A stretch of DNA of 60,930 nucleotides from SIG588 sp045591985. Lineage in GTDB: Bacteria > Bacillota > Clostridia > Oscillospirales > Acutalibacteraceae. The notes under the pieces were generated by a model. The model was not told where the DNA came from and ran no database searches. It saw only the letters and a list, made by a program, of their open reading frames with translations. This document shows positions 17,736 through 25,561 of this stretch, piece after piece. The stretch's first letter is position 1; each line of letters opens with the position of its first letter. The DNA lies in contig JAZNTV010000098.1 in assembly GCA_045591985.1 (NCBI GenBank), forward strand, positions 1 through 60,930. The letters run 5' to 3'. A program made the position numbers and the translations under genes.

Positions 17736-19505
17736 TCAGAGATCAGCGAGATATTTCTTTTCACATTCGTTATACATCTGTGCGTACATACCGTTCTCGT
17801 CATTTTTGAGATTGCGCAGATACTTGTGAGCATCCTGCTTCGGTGCGTTGCGCTGGATGGTGGAAATGGCGATGTTGGAACAATGGTCGGATACGCGCTC
17901 GTAGTTGGTGATAAGATCGTTGAACACGAAACCGAGTTCAATGGTGCAACGGCCTTCCTGAAGACGAAGAATGTGACGCTCTTTGAAGGTGGATTTCATC
18001 ACGTCAATGATCTGCTCAAGCGGTTCGACCTGCGCTGCTGTTGTGACATCGTTTTGCGCAAATGCATCGGCAGTGTAGTCCATGATCTCCACAATAGCCG
18101 TGGTCATGCGGCTGAGTTCACTGCGCGCTTCGTCCGAAAAGGCGATCTTCTTTTCATAGATCTCCTGCGCGGTATCTACAATGTTTACCGCGTGGTCGGA
18201 AATGCGTTCGAAGTCACCGATGGAGTGGAGAAGACGGCCGACTTCGTGGCTTTCCGCTTCGGTGATATCCATACCCGAAAGTTTCACAAGATAGGTGCCG
18301 AGTTTGTCTTCATAACGGTCGATCTGGCCTTCAAGCTCGCGTACGGTTGCGGCCTTTTCCGCGTCGTAGCGTGCCACCAGTTCGATTGCCGAGAAGATGG
18401 AGGTGCGGGTGAGTTCACCCATTTCCACCGCCAGACGCTTACATTCCGAAACCGCAAGAGCCGGAGTGGCAAGCAAACGTTCGTCCAAAAATACGGTGCG
18501 GTTTTGAGGGGTGCCTTTTTTGTCGCGCACCACCAGTTCCGCCAAGCGGACGATCGGTTTCTTAAAGGGACTGAGCAGAACGGCGATACTCATATTGAAG
18601 ATGGTGTGAATGAGAGCCACTGCAAACATGGTCGCCTGGGTAGAAACAAAGTCGGGGGAGATGATATTGACCAAAAGCAAGCCGACCATAAAGAGGAGTG
18701 TGCCGATCACATTTACGCTCATATGGATAGTGGCTACGCGCTTGGCGTTCTTTTCGGTACCGAGCGTGGCGATCAGCGTGGTCACACAAGTACCGATGTT
18801 GGCACCAAGAACCAACGGAATGGCCATTTCATAAGTGATCGCACCGCTGAGTGCCAACGCCTGTACGATACCGATAGTGGCCGCCGAAGATTGGATGATA
18901 CCGGTAAAAATGGTGGAGATGAGCAAAGTGAGAACGGGGTTTGAGAACATGGTGAGGAAGACTTCCAAACCGCCTTTCTCTTCCACGATCCCCACGGCAT
19001 TGCTCATAAGATCCATGCCGACGATCAAAATGGTAAAACCAATGAGGATCGCACCGATATCGTGATGTTTTTCCTTTTTGGAGAACATACGCAATCCTGC
19101 CCCGATCAAAGCCAGGAACGGTGCGAAAACGCTGGGTTTAAGTAACAATAAAACGGGATTGCTGTTGCTGTCTAAGCCTGCCAGACTGAGCAACCAAGAG
19201 GTGAGGGTAGTGCCAACGTTTGAACCCATAATAAGGCCGAAGGTGCTGCCGAAATTCATAACACCCGAGTTTACCAATCCGACAAGCATCACCGTTACGG
19301 CAGACGACGATTGCACCGCGATGGTGACGCCGGCGCCGAGCAGAAGGCTCAGCCAGTAGTTGGACGTTACCTTGTTCATCATGGTTTCCAGCTTGCCGCC
19401 CGCCATTTTTTCAAGGCCGGCAGACATGACGTTCATACCGTACAGAAAAAAGACGAGACCGCCGGCCAAACCGGCAAGCAAGGATACGATATCTGCGCTT
19501 GTCAT
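17736..19505 (-). CDS. Na/Pi cotransporter with C-terminal PhoU-like domain
   Basis: 589 aa. The membrane half (residues 1-330) has two inverted PNaS repeats, each with the family QSSS-type motif: VTIAVQSSSAVTVMLVGLVN and GIIQSSAATIGIVQALALSG. The cytoplasmic half (about residues 360-580) has paired PhoU-like helical bundles (LLHSIGDFERISDHAVNI; DLITNYERVSDHCSNIAIS). It imports or exports phosphate coupled to sodium, with the PhoU part probably sensing phosphate or controlling the channel. The ATG at 19505 has TAGGAGGA upstream; an in-frame ATG 35 codons earlier lacks a ribosome-binding site and a matching fold. A good promoter lies at 19551-19579. Confidence 0.9.
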   Translation of the reverse strand: MTSADIVSLLAGLAGGLVFFLYGMNVMSAGLEKMAGGKLETMMNKVTSNYWLSLLLGAGVTIAVQSSSAVTVMLVGLVNSGVMNFGSTFGLIMGSNVGTTLTSWLLSLAGLDSNSNPVLLLLKPSVFAPFLALIGAGLRMFSKKEKHHDIGAILIGFTILIVGMDLMSNAVGIVEEKGGLEVFLTMFSNPVLTLLISTIFTGIIQSSAATIGIVQALALSGAITYEMAIPLVLGANIGTCVTTLIATLGTEKNAKRVATIHMSVNVIGTLLFMVGLLLVNIISPDFVSTQATMFAVALIHTIFNMSIAVLLSPFKKPIVRLAELVVRDKKGTPQNRTVFLDERLLATPALAVSECKRLAVEMGELTRTSIFSAIELVARYDAEKAATVRELEGQIDRYEDKLGTYLVKLSGMDITEAESHEVGRLLHSIGDFERISDHAVNIVDTAQEIYEKKIAFSDEARSELSRMTTAIVEIMDYTADAFAQNDVTTAAQVEPLEQIIDVMKSTFKERHILRLQEGRCTIELGFVFNDLITNYERVSDHCSNIAISTIQRNAPKQDAHKYLRNLKNDENGMYAQMYNECEKKYLADL

Positions 19506-19550
19506 AACTTTCCTCCTATATAGTCGCAAAGCCAACTTCCTACAACTAGC

Positions 19551-19579
19551 AATATACCGAAAATCTGTCAAAAAGTCAA
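19551..19579 (-). promoter_or_regulatory. promoter of the Na/Pi cotransporter gene
   Basis: Minus strand: TTGACT, 17-base spacer, TATATT, about 45 bases upstream of the ATG. Confidence 0.75.
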
Positions 19580-19659
19580 GAATTTGGACGGAAAAAACCG
19601 AACATTCCACAGATTTATAAAAGAAATATAAAATCGAAATAAAAACGGATCAAAATTTG

Positions 19660-19689
19660 TTGACAGCGCGAAGAAGGGTGTGGTATGCT
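19660..19689 (+). promoter_or_regulatory. promoter of the tandem glycosidase genes
   Basis: TTGACA, 18-base spacer, TATGCT, about 37 bases upstream of the ATG at 19727. It diverges from the Na/Pi cotransporter promoter. Confidence 0.75.
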
Positions 19690-19726
19690 GACGAAAAGAA
19701 GATCATTGTAATGGGGAGTGTTGAAT

Positions 19727-20671
19727 ATGGCGTTGAGAAACAATATCAAATGGGGTGTCAACGGACACAACAAGTACAGTTATCCCGCCTATGCGGCGAA
19801 CGACGACAAGGCGTTGGAACTGGCGGCAGAATTGGGATGCACCATTTATCGCATCAACTGTCGCCCGACCAACGAAGAACAGGTTGCCTACATCCGCGGT
19901 GTTATTGAAAAGTGCCACGCACTCGGCATGGAAGTGATGGTGGTGTTGGATTATGGCATGAACTGGGGCAAGGAATACCTCAAAGAACCCGAAAAATTGG
20001 TGGCGGAAATCACGTATATCGGTGAAAATCTCAAAGATGTAGCGGACTATTTTCAGATGCTCAACGAGACGGATATCTGGTGCTCGGGTGTTGAGGGAGG
20101 CTATTACAATCTGACCGACCCGACAGGGCAGACCCCCGGCTATTTCAACCCCGAACGGGTGGAGATCGCCGTGGCACTGATGAAACTCACCCTGCCTGCG
20201 TTGCAGGCCGCTGCCCCCGGTGTCCCGACTTGTATCAACTTCGGCGTGCGTCACTATCCGATTCTGGATTGGTATATCGAAGCCGGACTCAAATGGGATA
20301 TCATTGCCATCGACAACTATGAAATTTGGGATTATTACGCATTCTTCCGTTTTCTGGAGGATCGTTATCCCGACCATGACTTGATGGTGGTAGAATGCAA
20401 TTATCCCGCCCTGTGGGGTCCGTATGACGATCCGGATAAGCAGGAAGCGGAATGGCTCGAAATGTTCCTCAACAAAATGAACGACTACGATTCCGATCGC
20501 TTGAAGGCGGTTATCATCTACGAATTATTGGATCAGCCCGAATATGAGATCGCCCACGGTTCGTATCACGGCGAATCCCACTTCGGTTTGGTCGCGTTGA
20601 ACGACGACAACACCATCAAGGCGAAGAAACCGGCGTTTGATTTGGTGAAGAAACTGTATCGAGGTGAGTGA
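19727..20671 (+). CDS. clan GH-A-like TIM-barrel hydrolase, copy 1
   Basis: 314 aa, no signal peptide, so cytoplasmic. The order of motifs fits a clan GH-A beta/alpha barrel: an N-E acid/base pair in DYFQMLNETDIWC (residues ~110), and a nucleophile-type Glu in DLMVVECNYPALWGP (residues ~220), each at the end of a predicted strand. I cannot assign the CAZy family or substrate. The ATG at 19727 with GGGGAG upstream is preferred over the GTG at 19718. It is a tandem paralogue of the next gene, with the same start pattern (xxxKWGVNGH) and end pattern (LDQPEYEIAHGSYHGESHFG). Confidence 0.7.
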   Translation: MALRNNIKWGVNGHNKYSYPAYAANDDKALELAAELGCTIYRINCRPTNEEQVAYIRGVIEKCHALGMEVMVVLDYGMNWGKEYLKEPEKLVAEITYIGENLKDVADYFQMLNETDIWCSGVEGGYYNLTDPTGQTPGYFNPERVEIAVALMKLTLPALQAAAPGVPTCINFGVRHYPILDWYIEAGLKWDIIAIDNYEIWDYYAFFRFLEDRYPDHDLMVVECNYPALWGPYDDPDKQEAEWLEMFLNKMNDYDSDRLKAVIIYELLDQPEYEIAHGSYHGESHFGLVALNDDNTIKAKKPAFDLVKKLYRGE

Positions 20672-20672
20672 T

Positions 20673-21593
20673 GTGCTGAGAAAGGATAAATTGTGGGGCG
20701 TGAATGCCCATCACCGTGACAGCTACCTTGCATATCGTCCGAACGAGGAGGAATGTATTCGTTTGGCGGCGGAACTCGGCTGTACGATCTATCGCATCAA
20801 TTACAATCCTTCCGACGAGCGGGAACTCAACTATATTCGCGATATCATTCGAAAGTGTCACGATAACGGTATGCAAGTGATGCTTGCGCTGGACCGCTTC
20901 AAGGATATTCCGAATGAGATTATCGAGCGTAATATGGCATTTGCCGCCGAAAACCTGAAGGACGAGGTGGACTATTTTCAGATCTTCAACGAGACCGATA
21001 TCTGGTGCTCGATGGGGGAAGAAGGCTATTACGATATCACCGACTGGACGGGTATGAGCGAAGGATATTACAATCCCGAGCGGGTGGTTCTGGCAGTGGA
21101 TAAGATGAAGACGGCGCTTGAAACGTTTCAGCGCGTAGCGCCGCAGGCCAAAACGGTGGTGAATATCGGCTCGCGCCATTACCCGATACTCGATTGGTAT
21201 GTAAAAGCCGGGCTTTCGTGGGATATTACCGCTTTTGACATTTACGATTTGGATGTGTGGGATCATCACGCCTTCTTCCGCGAGATGGAAGAACGGTATC
21301 CCACTGACTTTATGGTGGTGGAGTGTAACTACCCGGCCAACAGCGGACCGTTCACCGAAGAACAGCAGGCGGAATGGCTCACAAGCTTCCTCACCGTAAT
21401 GGACAACTACCGCTCCGACCGTATGAAGGCGGTCATTATCTATGAACTGCTGGATCAACCGGAATATGAACTGGCCAAGGGCTCGTATCACGGCGAATCG
21501 CATTTCGGCTTGGTGCGTGTGAACAACGATAACACCATCGACGGCACGAAACTTTCGTACCATGCGGTGCAAAAGCTCTTGAAAAGCGAATAA
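20673..21593 (+). CDS. clan GH-A-like TIM-barrel hydrolase, copy 2
   Basis: 306 aa; clearly homologous along its whole length to the gene before it, with the same candidate acid/base (FQIFNETDIWCS) and nucleophile (DFMVVECNYPANSGP). The GTG at 20673 is chosen because GAGGTGAG lies six bases upstream and because the resulting N-terminus (MLRKDKLWGVNAHHRDSYLA) aligns with copy 1; an earlier GTG at 20664 would overlap the previous stop. Gene duplication followed by divergence suggests related but distinct substrates. A bidirectional terminator follows. Confidence 0.7.
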   Translation: MLRKDKLWGVNAHHRDSYLAYRPNEEECIRLAAELGCTIYRINYNPSDERELNYIRDIIRKCHDNGMQVMLALDRFKDIPNEIIERNMAFAAENLKDEVDYFQIFNETDIWCSMGEEGYYDITDWTGMSEGYYNPERVVLAVDKMKTALETFQRVAPQAKTVVNIGSRHYPILDWYVKAGLSWDITAFDIYDLDVWDHHAFFREMEERYPTDFMVVECNYPANSGPFTEEQQAEWLTSFLTVMDNYRSDRMKAVIIYELLDQPEYELAKGSYHGESHFGLVRVNNDNTIDGTKLSYHAVQKLLKSE

Positions 21594-21626
21594 AAAACAA
21601 GCTCGGCTTCGCCGAGCTTGTTTTTT
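21592..21626. terminator. bidirectional terminator between convergent genes
   Basis: A 16-bp perfect stem (AAAAAACAAGCTCGGC / GCCGAGCTTGTTTTTT) with a TTC loop. It serves the glycosidase pair on the plus strand and the M32 carboxypeptidase on the minus strand. Confidence 0.9.
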
Positions 21627-23128
21627 TACAAAGCATATAACGCGGTGTATTTCTCTTCCAAATAATCGGTGAAGACGGTGGGGTCGAATTCCTCTCCGAG
21701 TATGTCGCGCAGCAGGTCGTTCGGCTTTTTGAGACAGCCGTATTGCCAAATGTGTTCGCGATTCCATTGGTTGATGGGAGCGAAGTCGCCGCGTTTCAGG
21801 CACGCGTCCACGTCCACCGTCTCCTGCATTTTGCGCAGTAACTGCGCACCGTATGCCGATCCCAGCGCGTAGGAGGGGAAATACCCCACGTTGCCGCCCG
21901 ACCAGTGGCTGTCCTGCAATACACCGTGCGTATCGTCCGGAACGTCGATTCCGAGATAGTCTTTGTAGAGGCGATTCCATTCGGCAGGCAGGTCGTGCAC
22001 CGCCAGTTCACCCGCCATAATGCGTTTTTCCAGTTCATAGCGCACCATCACGTGCAGGCAGTAGGTCACTTCGTCCGCTTCGGTGCGAATGAGCGACGGT
22101 GTTACGCGGTTGACCGCACGGTACACGTCTTCTGCTGTGATGTTTTCAAACCGATCGGGGAAGCATTCCTGCATGATGGGGAAGATATATTCCACAAACG
22201 GGCGGCTTCGGCCCAGCAGATTTTCATAAAAGCGGCTTTGGCTTTCGTGGATCCCCATTGATACACCGCCGTCCAGTAAGGTATAGGCAAACTCATCGGC
22301 GGAATGCATATCGTAAAGTGCGTGACCGCCCTCGTGGATCACACTGTACATCGAAGAGGCCACGTTTTCGGGATCGTAATTGGTGGTGATGCGTACATCA
22401 TGGTGTGAACCCAGGCTAATGGTAAACGGGTGTTCGGTGGTGCCGAGTCCGCAATGGTCCTCGTCGATACCCATCACCTGCATCAAACGATGCGAAAAGG
22501 CCTCTTGCGCCGTGTCGTCAAATCGGCCGAATAAACAGCGGTCGTCCACCGGCGCCGCTTCGGTGATGCGGCGAATGAGTGGGACCAACCGTTCCCGCAG
22601 TGTGGCAAAGAAACGGTCGCAGATGGCCATTGTCAATCCGTCTTCATACAAATCAAGACAATAATCATACGGCGCTTTGTCGGGGGCACAGTATCCCGCG
22701 AAGCGCCGTTGCGTTTCGAAAATGCGGGTGAGCAACGGCTCGAACAGTGCAAAATCATTGGTTTCTTTTGCGGTATGCCATATATCCTCCGCCTCTACCA
22801 ACAGCTGTTGATAGGCCACGTATTCGGCCATGGGGATCTTTTGCATATCGCGAATGTTTTTCAACGCCAAAAAGACGATGCGTTGTTCGGTTGTGGGCAA
22901 TTCCTCACGGTGTGTGTCTAAAAATTCCAACAGTTCCACCGTTTCGGGGCAGGTAGACAGGCGATACTGCTCTTCGCTCAGCACCGCCAGCGTTTGGCCG
23001 CGGTTAGCGGCAGTGGCCTTGGGGGCGGTGGTCGCGCCGTCATAATAGATCAGCGCGGTGGCGTGGTTATACGCGCTGAGTTTGGCTTGTAAGGATCTCA
23101 GCGCTTCACGGGCGTCATTTACAGTCAT
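21626..23128 (-). CDS. M32 family metallocarboxypeptidase
   Basis: 500 aa, the family length. Zinc carboxypeptidase of the thermostable carboxypeptidase 1 (Taq) family: active-site motif VIHEGGHALYDMH (HExxH), followed by the conserved GIHESQSRFYENLLGRS with the third ligand/ESQSR block, and a C-terminal GVLQDSHWSGGNVGYFPSYA (H-W-x-x-G-x-x-G-Y-F-P). Probably cytosolic, trimming C-terminal residues from peptides. Its ATG lies inside the end of the SDR gene (14-base overlap), so it is the last gene of a minus-strand operon. Confidence 0.95.
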   Translation of the reverse strand: MTVNDAREALRSLQAKLSAYNHATALIYYDGATTAPKATAANRGQTLAVLSEEQYRLSTCPETVELLEFLDTHREELPTTEQRIVFLALKNIRDMQKIPMAEYVAYQQLLVEAEDIWHTAKETNDFALFEPLLTRIFETQRRFAGYCAPDKAPYDYCLDLYEDGLTMAICDRFFATLRERLVPLIRRITEAAPVDDRCLFGRFDDTAQEAFSHRLMQVMGIDEDHCGLGTTEHPFTISLGSHHDVRITTNYDPENVASSMYSVIHEGGHALYDMHSADEFAYTLLDGGVSMGIHESQSRFYENLLGRSRPFVEYIFPIMQECFPDRFENITAEDVYRAVNRVTPSLIRTEADEVTYCLHVMVRYELEKRIMAGELAVHDLPAEWNRLYKDYLGIDVPDDTHGVLQDSHWSGGNVGYFPSYALGSAYGAQLLRKMQETVDVDACLKRGDFAPINQWNREHIWQYGCLKKPNDLLRDILGEEFDPTVFTDYLEEKYTALYAL

Positions 23129-23978
23129 ACATATCCCTCAATTCATTGTAGATCCGGTCGGCCGTGCGGGCAATGTCTGCCGCCTCGGCAGGTTGACAAG
23201 TGTGTAAGATGCGTTTTTTCGGTCTGCCCCAAATATCCAACACGGCAGGCCCGATCCATTCGTTTTCCCCGCAATCTTCAAACACGCCCTGCCGAATGGA
23301 ACGGCAGGCGGTTTTGGGTGAAGGGAACAGCACCCGCATACAGGGCTTTATCAGCCAATAGATCGATTTCGGATAATGGGCGGTAATGCCGGTCAGCGTA
23401 ATGCCGGGGTGGGTGACGGCAAGTCCGCGTTCACCTCGAAACAGGGCGTAAAGCGAAAACATAAGATAACGCTTGGCATTGCCGTATACTTTCGAGGCCG
23501 CACGGCGGGTGGAAAAGTCGATATCATAGGGATCGGTCTTCGAATAGTTGTGGGCAATACTGCCGACGGCAATCACCCGCACGCCGCTGTCTTTGACCCG
23601 CCGTGCAAGATAGTAGGGGGCAACGAAGTTGATCTGAAACACGTTTTCCCACCCTGTGTCGCACCGAAAGCGGGGGACGGCATATGCCCCTGCGTTTAAA
23701 ATAAGCGCAAACGGCGGGTCACTGCACAGGGCGTCGGCCGCCGCTTTCACAGTGGCAAAGTCGGTGAGATCCACCTTGCGGTGGGAAACAGCAAGCGAAG
23801 GAAATTCCGCTTGCAAGTCGGCAATGAGTGTTGCCGCTTTTTCGGCGTTGCGGTCGAGCAACAAAAGGGTTGCCCCCTCTGCCGCCAGTGTACGGCACAA
23901 TTCGCGTCCGATACCGCCCGTACTGCCGCTGACGGCGATCGTTTTGCCTTGCAGGAGTTCGATGTGTTTCATACGCAT
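23115..23978 (-). CDS. short-chain dehydrogenase/reductase
   Basis: 287 aa. Rossmann-fold SDR: cofactor motif GSTGGIGRELC (the T-G-x-x-x-G-x-G variant), acidic D-R-N after strand 2, D-L-T-D, L-N-A-G-A-Y (the NAG motif), active-site Ser in VGSIAHNYS and Y-G-N-A-K (YxxxK). NAD(P)H-dependent oxidoreduction of an unknown substrate. The ATG at 23978 overlaps the upstream stop (ATGA); a second ATG at 23972 is also possible. It sits between a GH43/32-like gene and the M32 peptidase in a compact operon. Confidence 0.85.
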   Translation of the reverse strand: MRMKHIELLQGKTIAVSGSTGGIGRELCRTLAAEGATLLLLDRNAEKAATLIADLQAEFPSLAVSHRKVDLTDFATVKAAADALCSDPPFALILNAGAYAVPRFRCDTGWENVFQINFVAPYYLARRVKDSGVRVIAVGSIAHNYSKTDPYDIDFSTRRAASKVYGNAKRYLMFSLYALFRGERGLAVTHPGITLTGITAHYPKSIYWLIKPCMRVLFPSPKTACRSIRQGVFEDCGENEWIGPAVLDIWGRPKKRILHTCQPAEAADIARTADRIYNELRDMYDCK

Positions 23979-25468
23979 CACTGCTCCAATTCGTAAAAGG
24001 AAAGGTCGGTGAAAACGGCATTTCCCATAGCGCAAAACAGCGCAGGACGCAACAGCGTATCGGTTTGCATATTGCCTTGCAGTGCCAAAACGTCATCCAC
24101 GTAGATCTCAAACTGACCCTCGGCCGCGAGGACACGCAGATGATAGGTCTCGTGTTTCTTCAGTGGATACAGACGCTTGCTGTGCGTACTGTATTCCGAA
24201 GAATACATACCGTCCCGACCGCGGTATACGATCAACTCGCCGAATTCCGCATTCAGTGCAAAGGTGTATACCGCCTGCGGCCGATCTTCCGTATCGTAGG
24301 TCGCGACGGTGATACCGCATTCGCGACAATCGACGGTAACGCTTGCTTCTGCCTCCAACGAAGGTGCTTGGAATTCCGTGCACGGAAACATCTGATACGA
24401 ATACGCACCGACTGAGGCTGTGAGTGTGTGCGCGTTTGGTACTTGCAGTGTTCCGTCTCCCGTCTGCCACGCAAACGAGGTGCTCTTGGCTTCAAAGGCG
24501 GTTGCGGGCGGATGACGGTATGTGTGTTCGGTTCGCAGTTGTTGCAACAGGGGTGTGTAGCACGGGCGCAGGGCACCGTTTATCACGCGCACCTCTTTCG
24601 GCAAAGAGATGGCGGCACCGTAATCGCTGCGGTCGATATACAGGCAATAACGCTTATCTTGCCATTCCACCGAGCGGCAGGAATATCCGCTGTCCCAATT
24701 GCCGCAGAGGAACACGTTGTCCTCGCCGTCTTGAAAGGGACCGAGCGGGGTGTCCGCCGAAGCGTACAGCGTGTAATACACGAGATTGGGGTCGCGGACA
24801 ACACCGCGCGCACCGTAAATGTTGGCAGTAAGATAGGTGAGATACCATTTACCGTCCAGAAAGAACACGTCGGGCACTTCCAACACACCCGTGAAGCGGG
24901 GGACGTATACGATGCGTTGCTCACCCCATGTCAGCAGATCGTCACTGACGGCAACGGCAATTACACCGAGCGGGCCGCGGCCTTCTACGTTCGCCATCGC
25001 CGCAAAGTAGCCGTAATAACGGCCGTCGGCGGGGCTTTTTATCACCAACATATCCCGACAGTCTGCACCGCCCGCAGGTCGCGATGCGGTCATCAGCAAA
25101 GCAGGGTCTGCCGTCAAAACGGGATTGCCTTCATACAGTGGGAAATCCACCATATCTTTCGAAACAGCCAAACCGATCTTTTCCGAGCCGCAACGGTTAC
25201 GCATCGTATAATATACGTACGCCGTGTCGGCACCGTCGTCGTAGTACGCACAGCCGGTGAATTTGCCGAGGCAGTCGTCGGGGTGGTCGTCTTCGCAGAG
25301 CGGCGGCAGAATATCGGGACACGGTTGAAAGTGCAAAAGATCGGTGGTGATCGCATGCCCTACGTTCCAGTCACCGGGATGCGCTTTCAAGTGAAAGGCG
25401 TGAACGGTTCCGTGCACATTCATATACCACGCATCCCACATATTAAAGTCGTGACCCTTGTATTTCAT
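23978..25468 (-). CDS. GH43/GH32-like beta-propeller hydrolase with C-terminal beta-sandwich
   Basis: 496 aa, no signal peptide. The N-terminal 320 residues carry the propeller pattern of the furanosidase superfamily, e.g. WDAWYMNVHGTVHAFHLKA, HAITTDLLHFQP, CLGKFTGCAYYDDG, GVLEVPDVFFLDGKWYLTY (a strand with the R/E-x-P-D motif seen in these families). The C-terminal 170 residues (ASVGAYSYQMF to DVLALQGNMQ) look like the GH32 C-terminal jelly-roll. The exact substrate is unknown; a beta-fructosidase-like or arabinofuranosidase-like role is possible. ATG at 25468 with AGGAAGGTGCGGG upstream. A consensus promoter embedded in a palindrome precedes it. Confidence 0.75.
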   Translation of the reverse strand: MKYKGHDFNMWDAWYMNVHGTVHAFHLKAHPGDWNVGHAITTDLLHFQPCPDILPPLCEDDHPDDCLGKFTGCAYYDDGADTAYVYYTMRNRCGSEKIGLAVSKDMVDFPLYEGNPVLTADPALLMTASRPAGGADCRDMLVIKSPADGRYYGYFAAMANVEGRGPLGVIAVAVSDDLLTWGEQRIVYVPRFTGVLEVPDVFFLDGKWYLTYLTANIYGARGVVRDPNLVYYTLYASADTPLGPFQDGEDNVFLCGNWDSGYSCRSVEWQDKRYCLYIDRSDYGAAISLPKEVRVINGALRPCYTPLLQQLRTEHTYRHPPATAFEAKSTSFAWQTGDGTLQVPNAHTLTASVGAYSYQMFPCTEFQAPSLEAEASVTVDCRECGITVATYDTEDRPQAVYTFALNAEFGELIVYRGRDGMYSSEYSTHSKRLYPLKKHETYHLRVLAAEGQFEIYVDDVLALQGNMQTDTLLRPALFCAMGNAVFTDLSFYELEQ

Positions 25469-25500
25469 TTCCCGCACCTTCCTGCACACGTTCTGCGTAT

Positions 25501-25542
25501 ATTATAATGATCCCCGCCGTTTCTGTCAAGAAACAGCGGGGA
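25501..25542 (-). promoter_or_regulatory. consensus promoter overlapping a palindrome (possible operator or terminator)
   Basis: Minus strand: TTGACA (complement of 25524-25529), 17-base spacer, TATAAT (25501-25506). The -35 box forms the loop of a 14-bp near-perfect inverted repeat ATCCCCGC[T/C]GTTTC...GAAAC[G/A]GCGGGGAT (25510-25542). The same hairpin lies 20 bases after the GH2 stop codon, so it may act as a terminator for GH2, an operator for the GH43-like gene, or both. Confidence 0.7.
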
Positions 25543-25561
25543 TTTGTTTGCGTTGCGGAAA

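Noticed and set aside
17667..18944. 425-codon plus-strand frame opposite the Na/Pi cotransporter
   Set aside because: No start signal; the minus-strand gene has full PNaS/PhoU motifs.
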